From Liolophura sinensis (Eukaryota > Mollusca > Polyplacophora > Chitonida > Chitonidae): DNA of 64,000 bases. The translations under genes were made by a program, and so were the position numbers. Shown here piece by piece: positions 10,421 through 23,604 of the stretch. The stretch is from the NCBI RefSeq assembly GCF_032854445.1, contig NC_088300.1:67554984-67618983 (forward strand), read 5' to 3'. Under the pieces are notes generated by a model, which was not told the origin of the DNA, searched no databases, and worked only from the letters and a program-made list of their open reading frames with translations. Each line of letters starts with the position of its first letter. Position 1 is the stretch's first letter.

Positions 10421-13380
10421 GTTTAAAAGACTAGCAATGCATGAATGAATGAATTTTCACAATTTTTCAATCATATGACGACGAGAGTCATTTGGTGTGT
10501 GTGTACATGTACTGTGTTTTCTTGTGGCAGCCAAGTCCATATCATACTCTTACAAAGTATCATCCAGAAGACACCAGACATGACACCCCTCCAAGTCACA
10601 TTATACGGACACCGGGACAACAGTCACGTTTCCTTGTATTGAGCGACAGGCACCAGTTTTAAAGTCTTTGGTATAACTCGATCCGTGTTTGATCCCTGTT
10701 CTCCTTTCTTTGAGGCTGACGCTCTAACCATTAGGCCAACGAATCGGTCTCATAGTCATCCAGGCACGTAACTAACAAAACTGCCAATAATTAGAAGCAT
10801 GCCTCACTCTGAGATGGTTTGAAAACCCAAGTTATCTCAACTTATATTAAGCCCTGGTATCTGCGTTAGATACAGAGAAAGTGTAAATCCCAAAGAACGA
10901 TAATACTATAACAAAAAACAAAAAAATAGTTCAAATGCAAAATTGACTGAATGAAGTACATTCTCCTTGGATTATAGCATGCATTTTCATTAAAATGTGG
11001 ACCCAAACAACAGATGAATATTTCGATTTACACCAAAGAAGCGTTGTCAAAGTTTTTTAATGTAGACGGCACATATTCGTTTGATGTAAAGAATAGTATA
11101 TTTCATCAAACCACGAGTACATGCATACATTCTCGTAAACCGTTCATCCGATCGATTCCACAGTTACCGCGAGAGTATTGCCAAGGATCCAAGGAAATCA
11201 AGTGTTATAACCATTGAAAACCATGTACAAATTAGGCATTGAGACACCACAAATCTTTTCAACGAACACTGCCTTTTACAAGCTGGATATGTTAACAAAC
11301 CCTACATTGCCCAGATCTCCAAGAGGAACTGGATGTCTTCAAAAAGCGTATATTCCCAACACGTAATAGGCCCTACCGTCGGTCAGATAAAATTTGACCC
11401 GCCGACCGACCGACCGACATACCTGACGACTTATCAGCTGCTTTGTCCACCTACACCCAGAATCCTTCACCATGCTGTTCCAGTGTGCCATACAGTGCCA
11501 ACAATCTTTTGCTGGCAGACCTTCCTACGTACGGCCGAAGAGGAAGCCAGCATGAGCGATCACAGTAAGAAGTTTAAGTCTAATGTTAAATATAAAATCA
11601 ACACTAAAAGTGAAGTAGTTTAACACTATGTGTAAAAAGTCACATCATCGTTAAAAAGTAAAACGATTAGCCGCAAACGCGAAAAGAAATTTTAACTGTA
11701 AAGTTTAAAATGTTGAATTCTTAAATTTAAAAACAAATAACACTTAAGAATAAATCATGGGATGATGGACTTCAAACTTTTCGATATTTTATTACGTCTG
11801 GACTGTGGAGCAGTTGCTTATAAGACACAAGAACATATTACACCGCCTCTAGCATAAAATAACAACTTAGATATTAATTCCTGAAGCAAAATAAATATTT
11901 GTTGCGAATTTATCAGCTGTTGAATTAATATATTACTCCACTTCGGTAAATCATTCATGCTGTCACCATTAAATCATAATGTAATATAAAGCATGTATGA
12001 ATTTTTGTTATTGGACCAGGAAGCGTTTAATCGCGTTATAGGAATTTGAATGTGTTCGTCACAGGCTACACATATTATAAAAGCGTACTATGATAAGTTC
12101 GTAACAATCAAGTCGAATTTGCGACTTTTTTTTATACGTATAGCTGTAGTGTTTTTATTTTGACTGTGGCTTTCTACCTTTGGGGTTAATAAACATTGTA
12201 AAACAAAGGGTTAATATGTTAAGGTGCCCAATGCTAAAAGTTAAAGAAAATGTTAGACATGGTACTGCATGTGTTGAGCTCAGCTTTGGCACACATGTAG
12301 AGCACAATAACACAAAGAAGATGTTCCGTTATTGACTCACTATGTGTAAATTGAATACCGCAAAGTGCATGAAAAATGACTTTAGTGTTTTGTGTATTAG
12401 AATAAATGCTTCATGTACCAAATCTCAGTTATGTTTGACGGTGAAAAAAGAATATAGACTGACATGTTTTACATTAAGCTTTGCTTCACGTCTACGGTGA
12501 AATGTTTTTACTTTTCGCGTTAAGTTTACTTTTACATGTATGATTGTGGGTTGCAGAAGCTCTCCTTTCTTACTGCAGAGGGAGTCGGTTACACCAAAAT
12601 TTACCTTATATTAAAACAACATGTTAAAAACTTAAGAAACCGGCCGAGTAGAAATAAGGAAAATATCTTTTGGGATACCAACAGAAGATGGGCATGATGA
12701 AAGCATGCGTGAAACAACATGTGTGAGTTGCAGGAGTCTCCCTTGCTTTTTGTAAGATGAGTTGATTAGACAGTAATTGTTAGTTGTTGGTACTCTACCA
12801 GCTTGCCTGAAACACCAGTGGAGACAGGTCATGTGCTTTTTCTATTTTTATATTAGTGATGTATCCATTAACCGACTGACCCACTGCGGGCATATCCATT
12901 TTGCCTTCCATGTCAATGTAGGTATAATTTTAATACCTTTGAAAAGCGGTGTCGAAAAATTTCTCACAGTTTAAAATAAGGGCTGTTTAGATTGATAAAG
13001 GGTTGAGTAAAAAAAACAAAACAAACAAACACACTCTCTATTCACGTCATTCAAATTATTAATAATTACATCATTTAAAATTTTAATTTAATCGGGGTGA
13101 TGCCAGCAGTTCAAAATCAGGGGAGGTAACCATTTCTAAATCTGAATAGTTGATTGTATTTTAGAGTTACTTCCACTTGCTACAAGCTTAAAAGAAGTCT
13201 ATAGTTTCGTACTTTTTTTTAGAAGGAGGATTGTTTCGGTTTAGATACATCTGTGCGTGATGTAAAGTCAAGGCTCGCATCTGTAGTTTGATATCAATGT
13301 ACCAACGAAAGGCTTTAAAATGCACCAGGCCTACATAGTGAAAATGGGGCCTTTGCTAACTCTACACAAAAACGAAAGTA
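10421..13380. other. Intergenic, XPO5-EXOSC2, no gene seen
   Basis: AT-rich with scattered short ORFs that resemble nothing. A tRNA-like fragment (CTCTAACCATTAGGCCAACG) at about 10722 and a SINE scrap at 11515 are the only landmarks. The EXOSC2 promoter must lie at the right end. Confidence 0.5.
11515..11560 (-). mobile_element. SINE family A head fragment
   Basis: CTTCCTACGTACGGCCGAAG followed by AGGAAGCCAGCATGAG matches the middle of the family A element. Nothing else of it is recognisable. Confidence 0.5.
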
Positions 13381-16300
13381 ATGGCGGTGGACATCAGGTT
13401 GGCGAGCGCACGTGTGGCGGCTCAGGACGAAGTTCCCGAGGAACCGGCAAATCTGGTGTCTCCTGGAGACGTAATCACCACAGATACCGGTTTCATGCGG
13501 TAAGTTCAACTCAGATTTAGGTCCTAGTTAAGTCAAACGCTCCACTCCAGGGCGAAGTACAGACATTCGTTTACGGTAGGGCCAACTCGCAAGGGGTCAA
13601 CGGTTGAGCAAATAAAACGTGCTTTCAGTTGTCAAAGGATATAGAGTAAGTCACTTCGCTTATGACTTATTTTCTTGTTTCAAAATTTTTTTTGACCTCT
13701 TGTAGCAGGCATATACCAGCACGAAGGATGCGATTGTGGTGAAGGAAAAGATCGAATGTTTAAGACAGCACCTGGGGCTCAGTTTTAAATCGCCAGTTAA
13801 TCGTTAAACCACAAATTGCTATAGTATCTTTCCTGGGAGCTAGAGATTTTCAGCAACAAAAAAAAATCATTTCTGCAGCACTTTTGTAACTACTAGCTCA
13901 CTTACTGAGTTCTTGAATACTGGTAATCCTGAACATAAACCTATACACGGGCCCTATGTATGGCTATATTGTGCAAGGATTGGCTCCTCACAAGACAATT
14001 ATAGCAATGAAAGTTTCCTTTTGACTTTATATTTCAACATTTTGTTATGCCATTATCAAGAGTGATATGAAAGACAGATTCTAACTTAAACTGGTAAAAT
14101 GTTTAATAACATAGAGGTACATGAAGTTCATGGGTTGGTAGTTGTATTAAAGGTGAAGAAAATATAAATATCAATAAAATAACATTGAAAATAGTATGCT
14201 TTTCCTCGCAGGTGCATGCCATGAAAAAATTCTAATATGTACCTCAAGTTGACAAACTATAAATTAAGTCAGCGCCAAATCCGCTGTGGGCAACTCCATT
14301 TTGCCTAAGAACTAGTGCTGAAGTCTTCTGTGTTTGGAGGAAAATTGCAGTCGGAAAACCGACGAAATGCAGTTCGTACATTTCTTGTAGAATTCTTCTT
14401 CCCAGAAGGTAGCAAACAGTACAGTTCGTTTCCGCTTGACGATTGGGAAACCAGAATGTTGGACGTTGGTTCTGAGTTTTACACGAACAAGCCGGCAGTT
14501 TTAACAACTCTCATTGGCTGAGAGGCAACACACCCCCAGCATAAATTACAGGTTGTTAAAGATGGAGGATGCAATGGACTGCGATTTATGCCAGCTTTGC
14601 CGTATTCAGGCTTTACGTGTATGGCAAGGAAAAATCGCAAAATTCTGCAGCAGGCACCACCAGATAGAAAAACAATGTGCTCTTTTCAGCCTGTAGTGTC
14701 ATGTTTTTAGGTTTTCTTCTCCTTTAATAGTTCTATCACTGCCAACTCCCCAGCCTTTGGCAACCAGTGCTTGGTGTTATTTTCAGTGATTCTGTAAAGG
14801 CATTGTTTTGAGCATCACACTTGGTGCTGAACCCAGATCTCCACAACCAAAATCCAGAATTTTACCACTTAAATTAAAGGTAAATTTTCACCAAGTGTAT
14901 AAACTAAAAGTGAAAAATCAATCAGACACTACTGTGTGAATTAACTATCTTTACTACACAACTGAAGTTTGAATTGATCAATCTGGACACGGGACGCGGA
15001 TGGTGTCCTGTATAGTTGACACTCATAGCAAGCTCAAGCACATTTGAAGGTGTCTGTAAAAACTATCCTTGAAGGAATTTCAGTAGCCAACCTCACAACA
15101 GTGGCCTAATGACCGATGCATTCTCAATTCTACAAAGAAATGAAAATAATATGTTATATTTATATCAGACTAGTTTCACATTACAAAGACTTGCGGTTTA
15201 TGACTGCAAGAAACTGTGTAATTCCAGGCTGGGAAAATCATATAAAAAAGAAAGAATTTTGTATAACAGTATTTATTGAAATTTATCCACAGGTAACTAA
15301 ACTTATTCACGGAGAAAATGCTATACAAAAACATTCCTTGTGTCGGAACGTATGTTGTGCAGTGGTAAACCGTTCTCTGCTGCAGACAAGCAATAAACTG
15401 GACCATGGTAACTCCTATCGGTGGTCATGATATGCAAGTCAATGGATGGTGTAGTCTATGGCAGGATAAAACAAAACGAGAAGGCATGTACTTACCTTGC
15501 AAAACTTGACTAAACAAGCAGTTGTAAAGACTACATTAATCTGAAGGTTTGTCGTTTCCCTCTTTATAATGGCAGAGGGAGGTAGCGGAGGTTCGGTGAC
15601 CGCAGAACTCGTATGTGCTGTGAACCTGTTGGCTACTCCTCATGCTTCCAATATATGCAGGAGCGCCCCAACATCGAATTCCCCTTAAACAAATGTCTAG
15701 TAAGCCTTATTTGTCAGTCATAACTAGGCCGGCACAGTTGTAGAATCAGGTAACGGTAACAGTAACACTTAGTTTGAGTAGCTCCGAAGCCTGTGTGGGA
15801 TTACCTATACTATCACAACGTTCTCTTGTTCCACAAGCTCACCTTGGGAAAGTTTGCCAGCAATGAGGATGGTAGTGAATCTCCCTGGCTCTGTCTGGTT
15901 TCCTCCCACCATAACGCTAGCTGCCATCATATAAATGAAATATTCTTGAGCCTGAAGTAAAATACCAATCAAAGAGATAAATAAACCAATACACTACTGC
16001 TGTCTGCCAAATAATCTGTCTGTCTATACCCATGGTCATTTCTGCTATCGATTCCAATTTCCACCAGTTTTATGCTTGTGTGGGCAGCCCGGGTACAGAG
16101 GTGTTCACGGTTGTTTATGGAACAAGACAGGCATGTGATATTATACATTGTACAACCCTACAGAGCTAATTTCAAGCAATGTACAATGTAGTTGCGAGAG
16201 TTAAAGTGTGAAACAGCACCAAATGTGTTGGATGCTGGGTTAGGAAAATTTACCGCTGGTAAAACTTACCCAGCACAACTCAGTGCCAACCGTTTCTTCC

Positions 16301-19300
16301 TAAAAATTAACTAACTTGTCCTTACCTCATTATGCATGCATAATAAAGACCATAACATTGCAAATTACACAAACGTAACTGATGCATCCACTCTTATATC
16401 ATCAGAACTTCAAAATGGCCAACTGCCAAATTTCGCCAATTGAAGTAGCCAGTTGCTTGGGTGCTTGGGACAGTTGTAAAGACAAGATTTATGAATTTTC
16501 TTGGCTACTGATCAGATATTCATTATGAAAAGCAGATTTACCATCGAGTTGACATCACTATGTCCCATGACATCAACCTCAGCTTTACAAATCCCCCGGT
16601 GTAATTAAACAAATGGCCTTCATGAGAGAGTTTGATCAGGAGCCCGTTGATTATCCCTGCATTATGAGAGAGGCAATCTATCGTAGGGATCAGTTACGGA
16701 AAAATTAGGACGGTCCTATTTGTCTTAACATGATATATAAGACGAAAATTCCTTAAAAGGATACAGAACTGACACGGGGCCTCCGTGGCTCAGTCGGTGA
16801 AAGCGCTAGCGCAGCGTAATGACCCAGGAGTCTCTCACCAATGCGGTCGCTGTGAGTTCAAGTCCAGCTCATGCTGGCTTCCTCTCCGGCCGTATGTGAG
16901 AAGGTCTGTCAGCAACCTACGGATGGTCGTGGGTTTCCCCCGGGCTCTGCCCGGTTTCCACCCACCATAATGCTGGCCGCCGTCGTATAAGTGAAATATT
17001 CTTGAGTACGGCGTAAAACTCCAATCAAAAAAAAAAAAAAAAAAATCAGAACTGACACTGATTGGCTTAAAGTGGAGACAGAGTTTCCTGGATTAAACCC
17101 TGCAAGCTTGACCATGCTTGAATAAATCAGCTGTACCTGAAATGCTTGGAATCGATTCTGTACGTCTTTATGTACTGTTTATAAAGTTGTGGAATGACTG
17201 CGACTAAATTTGTTATCTTTGACAACAATGTTTTTTTTTTTTTAAAACCAGTAACTTTTAAATGTGTTTATCTTTCTACGCCCTAGGCACTCTCTTTGGT
17301 AAAATGACCATGTATCTGAATGATGTATAAAATAACCACAGCAGTTGCTTTTATTCTGATTTACAGTGGACATGGCACGTACATGGAAGGAGACAAATTG
17401 AGTGCATCAGTTGCGGGCTTAGTGGAGAGAGTAAATAAACTCATCTGTGTCAAACCTCTCAAAACTAGGTCAGTATTAAACCCACCAGTTAAAGTTTCAA
17501 ATCTCAAGGAATGGTATGCATGTTAAAGTCATTTATTAAATTCACATGATGAAGTCTACCTCTTTAGTTGAAGTTTTAAAACTCAGGGATAAAAAGGCAT
17601 GTAAAAGCGCCCAGATCTTTTCTGTGCTCAGGACTTTGTGGTGACCAAAGACTGTGGAAATGTCTTTTTTCCTAAGTGATGTTTTTATCAGCAAGAGTAA
17701 TTAGTAGATATTCAAATACATAATTTCCAGATAAATTGTATTCATTAATGTGTGTGAATTTTCATTTTTAAAAAAATTGAAGCAAAAAAAAAACCATGCA
17801 TAAGCCTACTCATTATGCAGTGTCAAAAGTGTTGTGTGTATGTCTTTCAGATAAGCATTCAAATTCAGATTATTTTCTAACTTGGGAAACTTATTCATTT
17901 GTAAAAGTTGTACTTTCATTCTTCTCCAGGTATAATGGTGAAGTTGGAGATGTTATTATTGGCCGAATCATAGAAGTAGGTCAGCGCCGCTGGAAAGTGG
18001 AGACACATTCTAAACTGGATTCCGTTCTGCTCTTGTCGTCAGTGAATCTGCCAGGAGGTGAGCTGGTGAGTTGCCTCCCCTTGAACGTAAATCGGCTTCA
18101 GCAGATCATGTATGTATTATTGGTAGAAGACAAGTGATCTTTTGCAAACGTTAGAAAGCCCCAAAGGCCACGAGAGCTTCATTGACGGCTCATTGTGACC
18201 AAGGCCTTACAAGCAATTTGTGTGAAGGAATCAACAAATTTCCTGTACCGAGACTGGTTTTGAACCTGCATTTTGTGCGGCCCAGCGATTCAGTGGCCGG
18301 CACTTCGAACTATGACATGTGACGCCACATGTATTGAATTCCATGTTGCTGTCAGAAGAAATCACTGATGCGTACCCTCTGGATTACTACAGCGTAGGAA
18401 CTGACAATTTAAAACCATTTGAATGGGTTGGGAAAAATTCTACCAAAAGAAACTAAAACATGAACCATTTTTCTGGACAGTGGTTTAATGGCCTTTCATT
18501 TGGTATAAAATATGCACATTATGCTAGTTGATAGTCTGATTGTTAATGTAATGGATGACAGGTGCTATGTTCTTCATTAAAATAGATGATGTGTAATTGT
18601 AGTTCTGCTGAGTAGTTATTGATTTCTTGTTTGGCTTGCAGATACGAAGTATGGAGAGGTGATGTAACAGGGGGATAAAGCCTGGGTGACGCGGTTGCCC
18701 AGGCTTTAAAGTTTTTAGCCAATCATAATGTTGAAGTGGCCATCTCTCATAGTGCAGAGATAGCCAATCATCAGTAGCAATTTGCATATCAAAGACTGAG
18801 GAATTTTTTTTACCTCATAGCTCAACATTTCATCAGTCATTGGGTTGCAGTTGCCACCCATGGAACATGGATTGCCAAATGCTGTTCGTGTTTTCCTTGT
18901 CAAAGACCTCTGTAGTAAATTTGTGCACAAATTCCCCCCAGTTTAGCACTGCAGTGATTTACAACTCTATAACATACGAAGTCTCTGCTCTACAATTCTT
19001 ACATATACAATAAACAGTCATAATTGTGACAGTATAATAATATTGACCTTTGTTGTTGATTTAATGGCAAGGTCTTTGCACTATCTAAAAATAGAGAATA
19101 ATATGTAAATGTGACATTGTCAATCGTTATACTTTATTTTCATTAAGAGGTCAATATTTGAACATATCACGTGACAGGAAGAAAAAATTCTTCCAAGAAT
19201 CCAGAAATTATTTTAATTTTTGTTTCAGAGACGGAGATCTGAAGAGGATGAAAAGATGATGAGGCAGTACCTAAAAGAGGGAGATCTTATAAGTGTATCT

Positions 19301-22300
19301 TTTGAAATATGAAATTATACATGAACTTTGGATCTTGAAGATTTTTTCCAATGTGTGGAGAGTGATTTTTGTGGCCGGCTTCCTAATGCACAAAAGACAT
19401 TCATAGAGAAGAAGAAGACAGCTTTTACAGGACTTCAGTAATGTCTGTGACAGCAATGCATCAGTTAAAAAAATCAGCCATTTTTGCAATCTTTGTTGGC
19501 TTGAATTTGTAGTCTTGAAGTCCCTGTTACATTGTGTGTGGTGTGTTTTAGAGGATTGAGGGCTTCCCGTTCATCCAGTATTGGTTGAATTTGCCATTAG
19601 GCATTGGCATTAGCCATAACACACTGTTTCTACCACACAACCAGTTTGTCTTACTACATAGAGTTAAAATCCAGAATTTCAGAGAATTTAGTTTGTAAGT
19701 GAAGCAAGCTGTGGGAACCGGCTGTGACCAAGTAATTATGGCTATGACCTCTTAATCACTATACCACATGAGACTAACACGTAAAGTTTCCTGGAGACCA
19801 CTTACCTTTTGTCAGTATGTCGCACATTCGCAGCATACTGTAATTCTTCAACCTTTTTGCGCATTTGCAAGGTTTTATTCTGTGTTGACTGATAAAAATG
19901 TACTTTTTGGGAAGCCCTGACACTGGCCAATCCAACCAGTGTAGTTCTATCTGCGAAATCAAATTCAAAATGTGCATAAATTGCACTGAAAGTTCCTCTT
20001 TTATATGCGTAAAGGTTGAGGAATTGTGGTTACAGGTCAAAAATCTGACATTGTGTACTCCGTACACTTCAGTTGGCTGGACCCATTATATACCACTAGG
20101 TTGTTGTGAAGTGTTTTGTACTTCGTGGAGTGGTAGTTTTAACACAACATGGACAAGTACAATACCACTTCATAATGTACAAAGCACTTCACAATGACGT
20201 ATTTATTATATTGCTCAAGCTGTTCAAGGATTTTCATCACCTGTACAAATAACCACCAAGTAGAAATACCAAGACAATGATGTTCATATCAGGACTGTTT
20301 GTTTGGTTCCACCAAAACAAGCTAGAGCTGTGATATATATGTAGTTCCAATAGTGATTTGCAAATCTATCAATCACTATAAATTTGATGATGTATAAAAA
20401 AAAAATAGCCTGGAGTAGGTTTTTCGGTCTCCATGTTCTCCGTCAGGCAGCATAAGCAGCACTTGAATATTCCTATCTGGCTTTTTGTTTTCTCTTTGTG
20501 ATGTTGTTTGGAGTTTAGGAATTAAATGAAATTTCTTCCTTTGTCAATGTTAACAAAAATGCCTTCAGCTACCTCCCTTTGCTACTGCACGGTTGGAAAA
20601 TAATATGGCGTTTTGACACTGGCCAATCCTGACACTGGCCAATCCAAGTTATTGCTCCAAGTTCAGGACGGTCATCTGGTATAATCCAATTGGTTTCATT
20701 TGACTGCACTCACAGCTATATAATAATGGCTGATATTTGCATAGGTATAGACTTTTGAGTATAGTGTTAAACATCAATCAAAGAACAATCAATTATTCAG
20801 TGCGTTTATAGCCTTGTGACATTGGCGGGTTTCCTTGACCATTCTGGCCAGGCTGAGGTTCACTCGGTCTACGCAGATGGAAGTCTCTCTCTGCACACCA
20901 GGAGTCTTAAGTATGGTAAGGTGAGTGGAACGTCACACTTTAAAGGATAACTGTAGAATGGAACAAGCCCGATCAGCATTTCAGGTGTCTCGAAAGTTCA
21001 AGGAAATACAGGTGAGACAGGGTAGGGTCTCTCACACACTAGCGTAAGCAGTAAGGCGTAATTTCTATAGTTGCAAGATTGAATTAGCACCTACCGTATA
21101 GTCATGTCTTTTAGCTGCGGTAGTTTGTGAGAGCCCCCATCTTGTGGCATATAAATCTGTGTGAACTCTTGAGACCCCTGAAATAGTAATTGGTCTTATT
21201 CTGCTCTAAGTTGCTGAAAGTTACCTCAAAAATGAGTTCTTTGATGCGCACACAAAGCCACTGTTGAAATCTGCCTGAGGAGTCTACTCATTCAGGACTG
21301 TGTGCCACCATTGTGGGCAAAATGATGACATGATGCCATCACGACTCCTGTTACACTTGTTCCAGTGTTGTGTAGTCTGAAACTTTCTGTTTACTTTCAT
21401 TTTGGATTTTTCTCTTGCTGCAGCATGCTAAGCAATTTTTTTGGCCCCATGGTTACACCACTGTTTGTTTTCAAGCCAACATTTTTCATATTCCTGTCTC
21501 GCAGTTAAGTCAAGGAAGCCTGGTGCAAGTCTCCCCATCTTTGGTCAAGAAACGTAAAACTCATTTTCACAATCTGCCATGTGGAGCCAGCCTCATTCTG
21601 GGTAACAACGGCTACATCTGGATCAGTCCTACGCTGAACGAAGAGATGGACGACACTGGAGGATATGAGCAGAATTTTGAGGTGAACCATTCGATAGTTT
21701 GTTGAGTAGAATTGTTGGGCCATTGATTGGAAGTAGAACCAGTGAAGTCAGTAAAGTTGGTTTCATTTCATGATAAATAAATGGGCTACACAATGCGGCA
21801 ACTGAAAGCTACAGATAATATAAGAAATGGCACAGTTTCTTACCATGAGACATATCCTGTGTAGGTTCAGTCCTTGACCTTGGCATCATTTTCTATTTAT
21901 TTGTCGGGGTCATGATCATTTGCTTTTCCCTTTCATGTATTTATAGAGTTGACCCTGTTCTCTGTGAACATGGCTTAAAAGTATGTATGTCACATGAGAA
22001 GGTTTGTCAGTAACTTGCCAAAGTTTGGTAGTTTACTGTTGACACAAAGATTCTTGAGTAAACAACAATCAGAAATAAATAAATAAGATAAGATAAGAAA
22101 TATCTTATTATGTAGGCCCTGTACTGGATCTGACAACCTTTACAATATATGTAATACATCAGTCAGTCAGTCAGTGGACTAATAATGGTGGTGACTGAAA
22201 TGTTTTATTTTCCAGCCCATTCCAAGATCAGACAGGGAAGTTATAGCTCGGATGCGAAACTGCGTCTTAGCTCTGGCAGACAGTAAGATGATGCTATTTG

Positions 22301-23604
22301 ACAGTAGTATACTCTACACGTATGAGGCCTCACTCAAGCACCCAGTGAGTCAAACGTCATTTTGGTATAATCATAGAATATTTTTTCCCATCCTATACTG
22401 TCCAAACTTTTGCCCAAGTTACACATTTCAGAGGTCTTAGAATCATGTTTTGAGGTGTGCATTGAAAGTAGAGAGATTTCCTACTGGAAAAATGTAAGTT
22501 TCCAGACCAAAAGACCCTTAAAATGCACCTTGTGGATGAATTTTTGGGTCTGATACAGTAGAGCTTTTAGGATAAATGCGCATGACATTGTGATACAGCT
22601 GTAGCATGACATTGTGATACATGTGTAGCCTGATGTGATACATGTGTAGCATGACGTTGTGATACATGTGTAGCATGACATTGTGATACATGTGTAGCCT
22701 GATGTGATACATGTGTAGCATGACGTTGTGATACATGTGTAGCATGACATTGTGATAATTTGTAGCATGACATTGTGATACATGTGTAGCCTGACATTGT
22801 GATACATGTGTAGCCTGACATTGTGATACATGTGTAGCCTGATGTGATACATATGTAGCATGACGTTGTGATACATGTGTAGCCTGACATTGTGATACAT
22901 GTGTAGCATGACATTGTGATACATGTGTAGCCTGACATTGCGATACATGTGTAGCCTGACATTGCGATACATGTGTAGCCTGACATTGTGATACAAGTGT
23001 AGCCTGACATGATACATGTATAGCATGACGTTGTGATGCATGTGTAGCCTGACATTGTGATACATGTGTAGCCTGACATTGTGATACATGTGTAGCCTGA
23101 CATTGTAATACATGTGTAGCATGACATTGTGATACATGTGTAGCCTGACGTTGTGATACATGTGTAGCCTGACATTGTGATACATGTGTAGCATGACATT
23201 GTGATACATGTGTAGCCTGACGTTGTGATACATGTGTAGCATGACGTTGTGATACATGTGTAGCCTGACATTGTGATACATGTGTAGCATGACGTGATAC
23301 ATGTGTAGCCTGACATTGTGATACATGTGTAGCATGACGTTGTGATACATGATGTTGTGATACATGAGTAGCCTGACATTGTGATACACGTGTAGCATGA
23401 CGTGATACGTGTGTAGCATGATGTTGTGATACATGTATAGCATGACATTGTGATACATGCGTAGTCTGACATTGTGATATATGTGTAGCATGACATTGTG
23501 ATACATGTGTTATCTTGCTCCTTTTTCAGGTAAAAGACCTTCTAAAGCCAGAGATTGCCACAGAAGTCGTTAACCATGCTGTTCATCGCCTAGAGACAAT
23601 GTAA
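13381..23604 (+). CDS. EXOSC2: Exosome complex component RRP4
   Basis: EXOSC2/RRP4 is one of the three S1/KH cap subunits of the RNA exosome and helps thread RNA into the barrel in nucleus and cytoplasm. Exons: 13381-13499, 17367-17468, 17930-18065, 19229-19294, 20852-20920, 21505-21681, 22216-22344, 23530-23604. Total is 873 nt including stop, or 290 residues, close to the usual ~293. Signature blocks are VSPGDVITTDTGFMRGHGTY, VERVNKLICVKPLKTRY (N-terminal domain), GEVGDVIIGRIIEVGQRRWK and LDSVLLLSSVNLPGGELRRR (S1 domain), and LPCGASLILGNNGYIWISP (KH domain). Every junction keeps phase. Intron 4 has minor-spliceosome signals and intron 7 is largely a minisatellite. The last codons are copied into a 3' UTR tandem array. 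Complete and apparently intact. It is transcribed divergently from XPO5, 4.8 kb away. Confidence 0.96.
14147..14727. mobile_element. TTAA-flanked MITE, copy 2 (EXOSC2 intron 1)
   Basis: Same family and orientation as 6097-6682 over its full length (581 bp). Left TTAA-AGGTGAAGAAAA, right the inverse of TTAA-AGGAGAAGAAAA. Internal landmarks such as GGTGCATGCCAT, AGAACTAGTGCTGAAGTCTT and CAGCAGGCACCACCAGATAG occur in both copies. Confidence 0.85.
15875..15990 (+). mobile_element. SINE family A 3' fragment
   Basis: GGTTTCCTCCCACCATAACG and GAAATATTCTTGAGCCTG with an AATAAA-like tail, in EXOSC2 intron 1. Confidence 0.75.
16040..16170 (+). repeat. Fragment related to the foldback element
   Basis: CTATCGATTCCAATTTCCAC and ACAGAGGTGTTCACGG to CCCTACAGAGCTA match parts of 5450-5530 and 5970-6050, in EXOSC2 intron 1. 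Confidence 0.5.
16776..17046 (+). mobile_element. Full-length SINE family A with target-site duplication
   Basis: Starts GGGGCCTCCGTGGCTCAGTC and ends CCAATC plus a poly(A) tail. CAGAACTGACAC is duplicated at 16764-16775 and 17047-17058. It is the best reference copy in the window. Lies in EXOSC2 intron 1, sense orientation. Confidence 0.95.
19850..20017. mobile_element. Second copy of the AACCTTT-TIR MITE (EXOSC2 intron 4)
   Basis: Same internal blocks as 4076-4265 (GAAGCCCTGA, ACTGGCCA, GTGCATAAATTGCACT). The TIR extends to about 20 bp as AATTCTTCAACCTTT against AATTCCTCAACCTTT. A degenerate third copy is at about 24775-24900. Confidence 0.75.
22582..23510. repeat. 24-bp minisatellite filling EXOSC2 intron 7
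   Basis: About 38 units of TGACATTGTGATACATGTGT plus AGCC/AGCA, with 18-bp deletion variants. The intron runs 22345-23529, so the array is most of it. Because 24 is a multiple of 3, the minus strand shows long incidental ORFs. Confidence 0.95.

Noticed and set aside
14244-14696. Three short ORFs
   Set aside because: They lie inside the TTAA MITE; the matching region of the other copy (6097-6682) does not keep them open.
15116-15430. 104-codon ORF in EXOSC2 intron 1
   Set aside because: No recognisable family, AT-rich composition, and it lies inside a well-defined intron.
16776-16860. Genuine tRNA gene
   Set aside because: The head has A- and B-box-like sequence, but no cloverleaf with a proper acceptor stem is visible; it is the 5' end of a SINE with target-site duplication.
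22481-23506. Long minus-strand ORFs (341 and 309 codons) of repeating MYHNVRLH/ITMSGYTC
   Set aside because: They are readings of the 24-bp minisatellite in EXOSC2 intron 7; a repeat unit divisible by three without stops is open by construction.
22582-23510. CRISPR-like array
   Set aside because: Repeats are contiguous with no unique spacers, in a eukaryotic intron.
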